DNA of 64,000 nt. Origin: Amyelois transitella (Eukaryota; Arthropoda; Insecta; Lepidoptera; Pyralidae). This document shows, piece after piece, positions 47,801 to 56,708 of the stretch; the first letter of the stretch is position 1, and every line of letters starts with the position of its first letter. The stretch spans positions 3,767,001 to 3,831,000 of the forward strand of contig NC_083514.1 of NCBI RefSeq assembly GCF_032362555.1. The letters are read 5' to 3'. Under the pieces are notes generated by a model. That model ran no database searches. It was not told where the DNA came from and saw only the letters and a list, made by a program, of their open reading frames with translations. The position numbers and the translations under genes are program-made.

Positions 47801-48530
47801 GGTTATTAGTTATGTATCTATTCATCATTAAGTATATGTTGATACTTAGTCATAATATGGTCACGGAATAGGTGTTTATCTGTGTATCACGCAAGCCATG
47901 AGCCATCCACCAGCACCAGATCAACAATTTATTGAGGAAGCGTTGAACCTTATCAAATAGAAGTATTCTTCATTTTTATTTTAAGACTTTTGGATCCCGC
48001 AGGATGTTGGCAATGATGGAAGCGGACATCTATGAGTATATGACAACTGCAAGTTATGAAATAGTTTATTTAGTGTTTAAAAATTGTACCCGTAAAAAAA
48101 TTGATAGATTTAACACGAAAGATTAGAATCATTCAAAATTCAAATCTAAGATCCAAGAAGTTATATCAGAATTATTGTTTATCGAGGATTCAAAATTTCC
48201 ATGAACTATATTTATACCTATCCGTATATTAAAATACCCGGCATACCTATCTAGGCACCCAAATCTCAAGTAGCCATCTGAGATCACATTGATCGCCTCG
48301 TGTCGCCAAATTCCACGATAACAATTAATCCTGAATATCCAACTATCATAATGACAATGTACTCACTTTTCTTTGAAGTATTCCGATAACTGGCTCATCT
48401 TCCAGAAAATCTGTAGAAGCAGCATCAGCAGAGTGTGGTTAATCCATGTGTACAACTTGTAGCAACTCTCCATGGCGCCCCCGTCACTATCACGGTTCCA
48501 CGCCAGCTTAGAAAACGAAAATTCACTCAT
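35802..48530 (-). CDS. Small predicted membrane protein (unrecognised), two coding exons, 12.2 kb intron
   Basis: Exon 1 is 48367-48530 (donor GTGAGT) and the last exon is 35802-36117 (acceptor TTTCCAG). The phases match and give 159 residues. Exon 1 carries a hydrophobic stretch (WINHTLLMLLLQIFW, about residues 29-43) after a 28-residue lead; an internal ATG at codon 20 has a strong GCCATGG context. The last exon is basic and Ser-rich with an acidic SSDSSD cluster and many RxRR-type sites, so it is probably a cytoplasmic tail open to phosphorylation. The region around 48.4-48.75 kb is GC-rich and promoter-like. A 66-codon upstream ORF (48723-48523) ends in a TGA that overlaps the main start (ATGAGTGA). 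A possible alternative first exon lies at 40190-40233. I do not recognise the family. Confidence 0.6.
36540..36671 (+). repeat. Dispersed repeat 3' end
   Basis: Has 'caatttcgtcagaatcggtt', 'tagtggttaaggtgcg', 'gcgtaacagacagcc', 'gttactttcgcatttataat'. It matches the general 3' layout of the element at 10.67-10.87 kb and abuts the left end of the inverted-repeat element at 36672. Confidence 0.55.
37283..38025 (+). mobile_element. LINE 3' remnant inside the TIR element
   Basis: A forward frame around 37455-37618 reads like the C-terminus of a LINE RT (YNRLPESVLDMPNRKF then YYRTDDYL, stop near 37616). It is followed by a 3' UTR block ('gcagtgcagtttgttaccgc', 'ttcttctgcactgacg', 'tatttgacgtcaa') and a 'gaatttgaattgaatttgaa' tail near 38000. 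The UTR block alone recurs at about 14.1 kb and at 41.50-41.63 kb. Confidence 0.7.
38265..38565. repeat. Tandem repeat, period about 135 bases
   Basis: Two full units and flanking partial ones share 'aatttattttataagttttt', 'ccttacgaa', 'gggtgccattttatacttaa', 'ttattagttataattttatt' and 'gagatat...tgaccaagaag'. It lies inside the TIR element between the LINE remnant and the right subterminal motifs. Confidence 0.8.
39900..40140 (-). mobile_element. Tailed retroposon copy
   Basis: Minus-oriented: 'aacggggtagactgagccaa', 'aggccacattcagctgtatg', 'actagcccatcctaaaag', 'aagtttgttagtctttcctt'. It ends about 50 bases before the donor site of the possible alternative first exon. Confidence 0.75.
40190..40233 (-). 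CDS. Possible alternative first coding exon of the membrane-protein gene
   Basis: An ATG at 40233 opens 14 hydrophobic residues (MLVMTLFWLAQICN) and runs into a very strong CAG|GTAAGT donor with two bases over, the phase that the last exon at 36117 needs. An in-frame stop lies just upstream, so this would be a start exon, not an internal one. The isoform would have 119 residues with a different hydrophobic N-terminus. No expression evidence; a lone good donor can occur by chance. Confidence 0.3.
40557..40815 (+). mobile_element. Tailed retroposon copy
   Basis: Plus-oriented, nearly complete: 'ggccgtgtgctttctggcgc', 'ggcgacttagggataggctt', 'ggcaatgggctagcaacctg', 'ttaagccgaacagctgaacg', 'ggctctgtctaccctgcaag', then a short TATG-type tail. 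Confidence 0.8.
41346..41389. repeat. Perfect 21-bp hairpin, 2-nt loop
   Basis: Arms 41346-41366 and 41369-41389 are exact reverse complements around GG. The sequence is non-coding. Confidence 0.9.
41500..41630 (+). mobile_element. LINE 3'-UTR fragment
   Basis: Same block order as at 37.8-38.0 kb ('gcagtgtagtttgttccgc', 'cttcttctacaca', 'ggagcggtaatagatatt', 'gtgacgtcaataa'), ending in an AATAAAA-like tail. Confidence 0.65.
42395..42580 (-). mobile_element. Tailed retroposon copy with a 15-bp hairpin at its 5' side
   Basis: Minus-oriented ('gtgacaggttgctagcccat', 'aagtttataagcctatccct'). The hairpin arms 42524-42538 and 42546-42560 repeat the stretch that normally occurs once at the retroposon's 5' side. 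A dispersed repeat shared with 6.29-6.50 kb follows at 42745-42950. Confidence 0.75.
42745..42950. repeat. Dispersed repeat paired with 6.29 kb
   Basis: Carries 'agtatagcgcactggccgct', 'gaagaaaaatagtgattttc', 'ttagaattacctactcacg' and 'atttaccaacacgtag' in the same order and orientation as 6288-6500. Confidence 0.6.
43148..43188 (+). promoter_or_regulatory. TATA/initiator-like pair without an obvious gene
   Basis: TATAAATA at about 43150 is followed roughly 30 bases on by TCAGAATA, core-promoter spacing for insect genes. Only very short ORFs follow. It may be an old retroelement promoter. Confidence 0.25.
43512..43930. mobile_element. Foldback MITE, copy 3 of 3, split by a tailed retroposon
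   Basis: The MITE halves (43512-43584 and 43858-43930) carry 'gtagcattgcgtaaaatac' and 'cgcgcgataaaaacgacg...cattctacgag' like the other copies. The retroposon (about 43585-43857, plus) sits between two copies of AATAAAA(A)GCG, a target-site duplication. The insertion order is therefore clear: MITE first, retroposon second. Confidence 0.8.
44255..44700 (+). mobile_element. Cluster of three tailed retroposon copies
   Basis: A fragment at about 44265-44310, a near-complete copy at about 44325-44580 with a GTATGTATGTAT end, and a degraded piece at about 44580-44695 lie head to tail. Either nested insertion or local duplication could have produced this. A further copy is at 45085-45260 (+). Confidence 0.75.
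45265..45465 (+). repeat. Dispersed repeat, 'gtcaaatccgcgagggcgaagcc' type
   Basis: Contains 'ctactgaaccaattttcttg', 'gggtaccttttatcccgg', 'atagtttccgtgggatt' and 'gagggcgaagccact'. It is the non-coding 3' type of moth repeat, related in style to 50331-51172. Confidence 0.5.
46880..47075 (-). mobile_element. Tailed retroposon copy
   Basis: Minus-oriented: 'ttgagattcaaatagtgaca', 'ctaaaagaagaatcccaag', 'gtcgccttttacgtcatcca', 'ggtgccgggaccacacggca'. Another degraded piece lies at about 47620-47770 on the plus strand. Confidence 0.8.
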
Positions 48531-48723
48531 TCGTCACTCTATTTGAAAGTATAATTCGAAAACACCGAACGAGCCGATGCGAATTTGAAAAACTGTCGGG
48601 CGTCTGGCGCGAGTCAAGTGTTGAGCGGAATTGTCGAGTTATCGTTCGAGTGGGCACGAAAATAGTGGATTGGCTAGTCGAACCAGCTCCGATGGATTGG
48701 ACCGCACTTGAGCACCAGTGCAC
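48523..48723 (-). CDS. Upstream ORF whose stop overlaps the membrane-protein start
   Basis: 66 codons starting MHWCSS and ending VTNE. Its TGA lies within ATGAGTGA, so its end overlaps the first codons of the main ORF in another frame. If it is in the mRNA, it would tie translation of the main ORF to re-initiation. The transcript start is not known, so it may lie in the promoter instead. Confidence 0.25.
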   Translation of the reverse strand: MHWCSSAVQSIGAGSTSQSTIFVPTRTITRQFRSTLDSRQTPDSFSNSHRLVRCFRIILSNRVTNE

Positions 48724-49048
48724 GCGTACTGACTGGCCCTGAGCGATACTACCACCGCAGCCGGTGACGAAAGATGACTAACTCAAATTGATATCGAGTA
48801 TTTGTTCCGTGCGGAATGTAAAATTCGATTGAAGAGATCATTTGTAATCAAAACATGACAGTGAGAAACACGAAGGAAACCAATATCTTTCTTAGAAACC
48901 GTCCGTTCTGGAAGATCAAAGTGTAATTAAGACAAGATAGAAAACAATTAACATGAAATTTGATCGCAACGAAAAACAGGAAAACCTTAAATAAAACTTA
49001 AACAATGATATTGGATATAGACTGGCGATTGATTGCGTCGTACATATA

Positions 49049-49150
49049 ACCTCGAGAAGTCTGCCGAGGTAGGCACGGGCTCCATTAGGGCTGTCTTCAA
49101 GTCTAATGAAAGTGGATGTATATCGATTCTGAGGCAGCCCCATCACCCTA
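49049..49150 (-). CDS. Exon-like ORF of unknown origin
   Basis: A GC-rich island encodes 31 residues (MGLPQNRYTSTF then RLEDSPNGARAYLGRLLE) up to a possible GTTATA donor at about 49048. The opposite strand is also open here. It could be an exon, a piece of a retroelement or chance. No partner exon is assigned. Confidence 0.25.
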
Positions 49151-50330
49151 TGGCCTCACCCGGCTAAAGAGACGTCATATTGCATTGTTAAGTACAGTTT
49201 ATTGTAAGGGAATTTAAAGATAACAAAGTTATAATGACGAATTTGAAACGAAAAATATCGTTGAATTTTAAATGTAATGTTAAACTTTTAATTCTTAACA
49301 TGGTGTATGAATATATGTGGGTGGATTAGTTTCTATAATTTTTTGATGAAAGTTTTTTCTACAATTAATGAATAACTTCTGTAGCTTCTTGATGAAGCAT
49401 ATTCCAGAAAATTAACAAATAGAAATGTATATATGTACTAGTATAATCCGAAAGAAATCACAAAATAACATGTATTTAATATGACAGCAACACTGATCAG
49501 CAAATTAAAAATCTTTGAGCAGTTAACATTTATAGGATTCCGTAATCTAGTCCGACTACTAGCGGATGATATAAAATAATATGAAAAAAGCAAAGTGAAT
49601 AAAAATATTGAAATCTTTCCAGTCTCAACACATTTATTAGATTCTTTACTGCATACAAAAGCATCTGTGACTATTAATACACACAAACGCGTATGTCTAT
49701 TTATAAACAGTCTTCTTTGATTTGTGTCTAACAAAGATAGAAAATTCGAGATACTTCATGATTCTATGACATCCTTTAGAATAAACGATCAACTGGAACA
49801 GAAGTAAGTGGTAGAACTATTTTTATTCAATCAATAGCATTTGGGGCATTGAGCGAACATCTTGTTTAATAAATGAGATTTGGGTGTAATATTTTGATTG
49901 ATATGTTTCAGGAAACTGGTCCAATAATCGTTAACCTATCAATTCAGTTTTCTGTAAATCATTTGGAAGTTATTATAATTTTCAGCGCTTTTTTCTGTAA
50001 TAAGAAATTGAGGTACGCACGAAAGGTCGAGCCCACGGCCGGTCGTCGAACTATATAATTATATTGAAGCTTATTTCAGTTTCATTCACTTATTCACAAA
50101 TTCCATAGTAGTTTCCTTAAGAATTAACTACCTACGGGTGAACCAATAAAACGTATTCAGGTATCTAGAGTGCCCTCAATATTGAATGAATAAAACTACC
50201 AAATTTATGGGTAAATGTATTCTTTCGACTAACAAGACCTAGTAGAATAGGTTGATAGGTTCACACCCCAAAAATGCATGCTATTCTATCATTAGGGTCG
50301 CAAACATTTCAATTTAAACGATAGTCAATT

Positions 50331-51172
50331 TATCTATATATATAAAACTCTTCCGTTACTGAGTGACTGACTGACAGACAACGCACAGTCGAAACTACTG
50401 GTCGTAGACAGCTGAAATTTGGAATGTAGGTTCCTTGGGATATGTAGGGGAGCACTAAGAAAGGATTTTTGGAAATTCAACCCCCAAGGGGGGGAAAAGG
50501 GGTAAAAACGTTTCTATGAAAAATCTTATTCCTTGGGTTTATAAACTTGAAACTTGGCATGAACACGTACATAGGCAAGTAAATATGTTTGATTTCAAAC
50601 TACCCTCCAATCGTGATTTAGGGGGTGCGATTGGGTGACTGATTTATTAACGCACAGCCGAAACCGCTCGGTATAGGAGTCTGAGATTTTGAACAGAGGT
50701 TCCTTTAGTAACATAAGTGAGCACTAAGAAGGGATTTTTAAAATGTCAACCCCCAAGGGGGGGAAACGGGATAAACTGAGCCGGGGCTGCGGGAAAGTTC
50801 TAACGAGATACCGTGGCCCCGGAACGCAAAGGGCAACTGGGTGGGTTTTAGTCAGTAAAAGTCTGACACTCCCTTCCGTTCCACCCAGAGCGGGAGAGGT
50901 CATTTGATGATTTCCCATCCTTAAAAAAAAAGACTTTGTATGACAACTTTCAATCGTCTCTTTAACATACATAATAACATACATAATAACATACATAATT
51001 ATGTACATACATGCATAACATTAATAACATCACGCCTTTAAATCCCTATTTTGTGTTAACACTACCCATACAAACAGCTAAAAGCCTGTGGAAGAAAAAG
51101 CCCTGTCGAGATCATTAAAAAACGCTATATATAACCGAATTACACGTGGGCGAAGCCGCGGGCGGAAAGCTA
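50331..51172. mobile_element. Composite dispersed repeat with a nested GC-rich insertion
   Basis: Starts 'tctatatatataaaactctt', contains two copies of the unit 'gagcactaagaa(a/g)ggattttt...caacccccaaggggggg' (near 50450 and 50725), and ends 'gggcgaagccgcgggcggaa'. Between 50776 and 50935 an unrelated GC-rich segment ('tggccccggaacgcaaaggg', 'agagtctgacactccc'-like) ends in an A-run, as a retroposed insert would. An ACATACATAATA microsatellite follows at about 50967-51000. Confidence 0.6.
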
Positions 51173-53288
51173 GTTGCACTATAAAATACTATACAAAAAA
51201 AGTAGTAATTAATTTTCTTCGTAGAATGTTTAATATGCCTTATATAATACCTACTGATACGATGGGACCATACCTAGATGTTGTAAGATGCGAGTAAGGG
51301 GACCAGTATGCAAGATGATCTAAAGTTGAAATATGGTCGCATATTGAGCGTAATATAATATTGAAACTAATTTATAATCAGGGCGTATAGGACCAAGGTT
51401 ATAATGGATTGCTTTATAGTCTAAGATCCGGCTGCAAAATCACTACGTTCATCGCGTAGTTAATCAAACTCACATTTTAACATACATTTATGAATAGGAT
51501 AATACATAGATAATAGGGTGCCAGTCAATAAGTGGCCGCAAGTAATTTTAATTAAATTAATGTTAATTAATTTTCAAAAAAAAATTTCGTTCACTTGTTT
51601 TTTAAATAAAATATCATCCACATCATAGAAATGTATGTAAAGAATTCGAAAATCAATGGGTGCCGTTACACACTCGGCCGCAACTACTACGCAGCCAGGT
51701 GTAAACAGGTAATATTTTGGTCTATTTATACGTTCATGTCGTACACGCATGTTTTTTATATCAAATTAAAGCTAATTTTTTTTTTAATATGATGATATAT
51801 CGCTGCCTGTGAATAAATGGCCGCAAATTAGGGTTGCTAGCTGTTAAAAACTCGTGGTATCCGAGATAAAGTGAAAGAGAGTTAGCGCGTAACGCCACTT
51901 GTTAGACAAGGATGGCGAGTACCAGCTGTGCGAGTATTTGAAGCCATTGCGCACGCGTCAATAGATTGGGTTCTCAACAGTACCTACATGCGTAGTATCT
52001 TTTTTGTAAAAAAAAATAAAACATACTCAAAATTCTATTCTTTACGCTTTTTTCATTTTTACTTGACAGCAGAATATTAATTACTTAATTATAATTTTGG
52101 AGTAAATGTAAAGTCGTTCGTATTACTGTTTGCATCGCTGGCTGAGAACCCTATCTATACGCGTGCGCAATGGCTTCAAATACTCGCACAGCTGGTACTC
52201 GCCATCCTTGTCTAACAAGTGGCGTTACGCGCTAACTCTCTTTCACTTTATCTCGGATACCACGAGTTTTTAACAGCTAGCAACCCTAATTTGCGGCCAT
52301 TTATTCACAGGCAGCGATATATCATCATATTAAAAAAAAATTAGCTTTAATTTGATATAAAAAACATGCGTGTACGACATGAACGTATAAATAGACCAAA
52401 ATATTACCTGTTTACACCTGGCTGCGTAGTAGTTGCGGCCGAGTGTGTAACGGCACCCATTGATTTTCGAATTCTTTACATACATTTCTATGATGTGGAT
52501 GATATTTTATTTAAAAAACAAGTGAACGAAATTTTTTTTTGAAAATTAATTAAGGTCAACCGGGGTAATTGCGTCATATTTCCCGATCACTTGAAGTTAA
52601 CGCCATAATGTAGGCGAATTCATGGCATTATCGTTGTTTTTGAACATCAAGCCTATTAAATGACTTCTTATGTATAAATTTATATCAATGTTTTTTTCAC
52701 CAGAGTTTTAAAAAGGTGGCATATTGAGTGTTTTTGAAAGAGGTTTTTCTTACGCATTTACCCCGTTTGGGTCAAATGCGTCTTTATTAAGTAAATACTG
52801 AATTAGTAGGTTTATCGGGATGAAAACAAGGTAGCTTTTTACAAACCAATTTTCTATGCTATAGGTGATAATTTAATAAGACAAAGAGAATACTTGATGC
52901 ATTCAGAGAAGATTTGGTAAGGTCGGGGGGAAATGCGCCTAGTTTTTTATAGACGCATTTGCCTCGTGCTAAATCCAGATGTTGTCAACATTTTACTCAT
53001 AAAACTTGCCCCCTCTCGGACCACCTATTTGCATGTACTTACTTGTAGGTAGTAGAAACCTATGAGATTTTAATAGTGGTAAGAATTGTAAATAAAAAAA
53101 TCTGCATTACATTATACAATTTTTATTATAAAAAATTAAAATAAGAGCCAACTTTTTATAAATGCGTTGTTCTTAATTTTCAAAATCAAATTTTCGGTAC
53201 TGGGAACAAAAATCTATACAAAAATCCTGCCAAAGGAAAACTATTCTGAACTTATTATCCAGTAAATAAAAAATGGCATGTTTTGACT

Positions 53289-53344
53289 TAACAACGCCTA
53301 AATCTAACTTGATTGTGTTATCAAGTTAGATTTAGGCGTTGTTA
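53289..53344. repeat. Perfect 25-bp hairpin, 6-nt loop, in the pogo 3' region
   Basis: Arms 53289-53313 and 53320-53344 are exact reverse complements. It lies about 0.7 kb past the transposase stop, inside the element. Possibly a small insert or a folded RNA end signal. Confidence 0.9.
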
Positions 53345-53430
53345 CCTTCATAATTGTAAAATATTAGTCGAAAAGATGCTTATTACAGCAAAAATATTCT
53401 TTAGAAAAGTAAACTTTTGTTATAATGAAA

Positions 53431-53745
53431 TTTAACATAATTAGCTTAATCACACTAATTAACAGTAATCAACATCTGTCCACACACCAACGTTATATTC
53501 TAACTTCCAGTCAGTCACTATGTGACATATTATAAAGAAATTCAGTCTTGCAAAATTTGACCAGCAATATCAGATAAGATTATTAGAATAAACTTAAGGA
53601 TATACTGAAACTTTATATAATTAGCTTAATCATACTAATTAACAGTAATCGACATCTCTCCATACTCCAACTTAAAATCAGTCACTATGTGACATATTAT
53701 AACAAAGTTCAGTCTTGTATATTTGACCAGAAATATCAGATCATT
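53431..53745. repeat. Direct repeat, period about 180 bases, in the pogo 3' region
   Basis: Two units share 'ataattagcttaatca', 'actaattaacagtaatc', 'cagtcactatgtgacatatt' and 'ttcagtcttg', with internal indels. It is non-coding and lies between the hairpin and the transposase stop. Confidence 0.85.
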
Positions 53746-54057
53746 CGGTAACTAATGACTTAAGCTAACCTACTCTAGAAAATGTACTTATACTTAGATA
53801 GCGTATACAAGTTTTCATGCTTAAACAATTAAATAACAAGATTAATCGACATAAAATTTCTTAAGACAAATTAACAGAACAAAAATCTTCGTACTTAAGT
53901 AGTGTCATATTATTCAACCACAGTATTCAACAAATAATCACATAAAAATATGGTATCTAATACTGAGTATTTTAACTTTTAAATACAATTGTCATTACAT
54001 AATACTATGTAATTCAGTCTTACTGATCAGAAAAATCAACAATACATTTTCTATACT

Positions 54058-56282
54058 CTACTGAATATTGAATCCTTCAAATTTTTCTTTGAAAACTACG
54101 TGTCCTCTTCGTGTTATTAGGGGGTTTTCAAGAAACTTAACAATGTCAATGTCATGTATGAGTTCAGATACGTCCTCAACGTCAGGGTAATGAAAGGATA
54201 CAATCTTACTATTTTTAATTTTTCTCAAATACTTAACCTGAGGATGGCCATGATTCAATGAGATTACATTTCCGATAAAGTGTTTCACGGTTTTCTTTGT
54301 TGCGAATTTTACAATAATCCAGTCACCAACTTGTGGATGCCTTTGACTGGAATCTGGTTCATATTCATCATTAGTGATATGGTCCTTATCTGGCTGTATT
54401 TTATGACATTGTATAGATGTAAGTCCTAGTTCAGTGGATGTATGATCACTTATATTACTTTCTTCTTCAACTTGTTGGATTATCTTATGACAATATGTTC
54501 CCCAGTTTTCGCTTGTATCAGAGTCGCTGCTAAGTATTATATTATCACTTTCACTGCTTTCGTCCGATGAATATTTCGGTATCTTTTTCGGTATTTTCTT
54601 CTGACATTTTTTTATAGTCGTAGGCATAGGTAATTTCTGTTTAGATTTTATATTTTTCTTCGCCTCTGATTTAGATTTTCGTTCTCTTTTTTCTTCTTCT
54701 TTTTTTTGTTTTTCAGCCTCATTTTTCCGCAATCTATTCAAAAAATCATCGTGTGTAATTACTTCACTTCCTTGAACTACCTTTCTTTTCTTAATTTTAT
54801 ATGTCGGGTCAGCTTTTTTTATCGTGTTAAGTAACAAACTTTCAAAGGATACTAGTTCTTCATTATTCAGATACCGGTCTTCCAAAATCTCAATTTTTGG
54901 TGTTCCTTGACTTGTACCAGGTAACTGTATCTCATTGGGATGGAAAATAATATTATTTTTGTGGTTGTCAATTGTTGAGGTACATTTCTTATTAATGGTC
55001 TTTATTATTTGTCGTGAACATAAACTGTATAACGTTGGAACTTGTTTTATTTTGGCTTCATTGAATCTTTTAAAAGCCTGTGCGTCGTATTTTTCAACAG
55101 GTATTACGTCTTTATTTAGGGGGAATATGCCGCCTTTTTTAAATCCATTTCGTATTATTTTGGGATCTAACTCTTTCCAGACTTCCCCGAGGATTTCACT
55201 GAAATTGTGTTTTTGCATCTTGGCTCCTACGTTTAACCGTTGCCATGCCAATATTTTAGCATCCCACCTAACTTTCATAGATTTAAATACCGCTAAATCT
55301 AAAGGTTGTAACAGATGGCTCGCGTGTGATGGCAGTTTTATAATTTCAACGCCCAATTCTTTTGCTTTCTCTAATACATGTAATTGAATATGCGTGGAAT
55401 GGCCGTCGTATATTATTAAACAAGGTGACTCTTTACTTACATGAGGCAAGACTGTCCCCAACATGTATTTCTCAAAAACTTTAGCGTCTATCCACCCATT
55501 CTTTGTGGCCGCATAACAAGTACCTTCATAAGCATTTTGAGACATCCATTGGTCCCATATATTTTTGCCACGGTATATGATTAATGGTGGCAATTTTTCA
55601 CCTGCTGCGTTAACTGTAAACAATACAGTCACATTATCTTTTCCCGCCGAAGCAATTGTTCTGGTACTCGCATAGCCTTTTGCCCCAACAATTTTGGTCT
55701 TTTCTGGGTCCTTGCTGAAACTAGATTCGTCGAGATTCCATATTCTATCTGGACTATATTGTAAATCCATTGTTTTTATATACTCTTCAAGTGTGTCGAA
55801 GTAGTCCTTGATTATGAACGGGTCACATGCGGCTTTTCGTGACATCTCTACCGCTTGTGGTTTTTTTAGAGATAAGTTATTTCTTTTCCGAAAGCCAGAA
55901 AACCACTCATAACCCGGGGCTCCCTCCTTGAAGGGTGTCGTTAGTTTATTTTTTTCAACGTATTGCGTTACAAGTTTTATAACTTCCTCAGAGGACAGAC
56001 CGAACCCGTTCTTTTCCATAATGTGGAGCGAGGTAGCTATTCTTTTCTCAAATTTGACATTTATGGCTGTTGGCCTGCCTCTAGTTTCTTTAACGACACC
56101 TCTTCTAAGTTTAACTCTGTCTACTATAGTTGTCCGCGGTATATTATATTGTTTTGAAGCTTGATATGAATTTAAAATTCCATCTCTTACTTCTTTGACG
56201 GCTATATTTAAAGTATCTAAAGTGTACGTAGGTTGTGTTTTTTTTTCTGTAGTTACGTACCATTTTGATAAATATCTTAAAT
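54058..56282 (-). CDS. Pogo-type transposase, single large exon
   Basis: The frame is open for 740 codons from an acceptor at 56282; the first in-frame ATG (56019) gives 653 residues. An N-terminal helix-turn-helix (EVRDGILNSYQASKQYNIPR) precedes a CENP-B-like second DNA-binding region and a DDE catalytic core with Asp97 (WNLDESSF), Asp205 (IIYDGHSTH) and Asp241 (LLQPLDLAVF), numbered from the 56019 ATG. The long basic, Lys/Glu-rich tail ends in a small folded-looking segment (VGDWIIVKFATKKTV). The typical pogo start MVRNYR lies upstream at about 56260 but in another frame, with a nine-base A-run (minus strand, 56238-56246) between the two frames. Cuts and pastes the element in the nucleus; whether this copy is active is uncertain. 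Confidence 0.92.
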
Positions 56283-56363
56283 CTGAAATGAATGAAATAA
56301 AATTGATGTGAATAAGGATTTTGTATACACGTAAAAGGCGATTATGTCATGCAGTGAAATTAC

Positions 56364-56708
56364 CTTATTATCAAATCAAATTATTTGCATGGCAATACCC
56401 GCATTCATCTTCGGGATAATGTTCGTAAATAGTAAAAATGGAACAAAAAGGACACCAGAAAAATGAGCTTGCTAGCAATACTCGTGCATGTTGAACTATT
56501 ATCTCATTCATAATAAAATGATGGGGCATACTGGATATAACGTTTGTTGGCTCTCCACATCCGAAACACTTGGTTGACAAATTAAAATGAGTATTCTGCC
56601 ATGGCCATACAAGTCTTTGTTGTATAAAGTTTTGAAAATCGTATTTAGTTAAGTATTTGTCAATGTCCATGTATTTCAAAATCACCATGGTAAGTATAAA
56701 CTCTTTAT
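56364..56708 (-). CDS. Second ORF of the pogo element: Cys-rich zinc-ribbon-like protein, 105 residues
   Basis: The ORF (ATG 56688, good ACCATGG context; stop at 56371) fills a segment with its own acceptor (56708) and donor (56364). Three C-x-x-C knuckles (CFGC 41-44, CPFC 79-82, CGYCH 96-100) suggest metal binding. The rest is mixed helix-like sequence with no family I recognise. It precedes the transposase exon by 81 bases and is in the same orientation, so the two may be made from one transcript or from alternative splices. Pogo elements usually carry only a transposase. Confidence 0.55.

Noticed and set aside
49873-50058. 61-codon forward ORF ending in a GC-rich tail
   Set aside because: No splice or domain support.
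50961-51005. Possible CRISPR-like spaced repeat
   Set aside because: It is a plain ACATACATAATA microsatellite; CRISPR arrays are not expected in an animal genome and no spacers exist.
54935-55387. 150-codon forward ORF
   Set aside because: Antisense to the pogo transposase frame.
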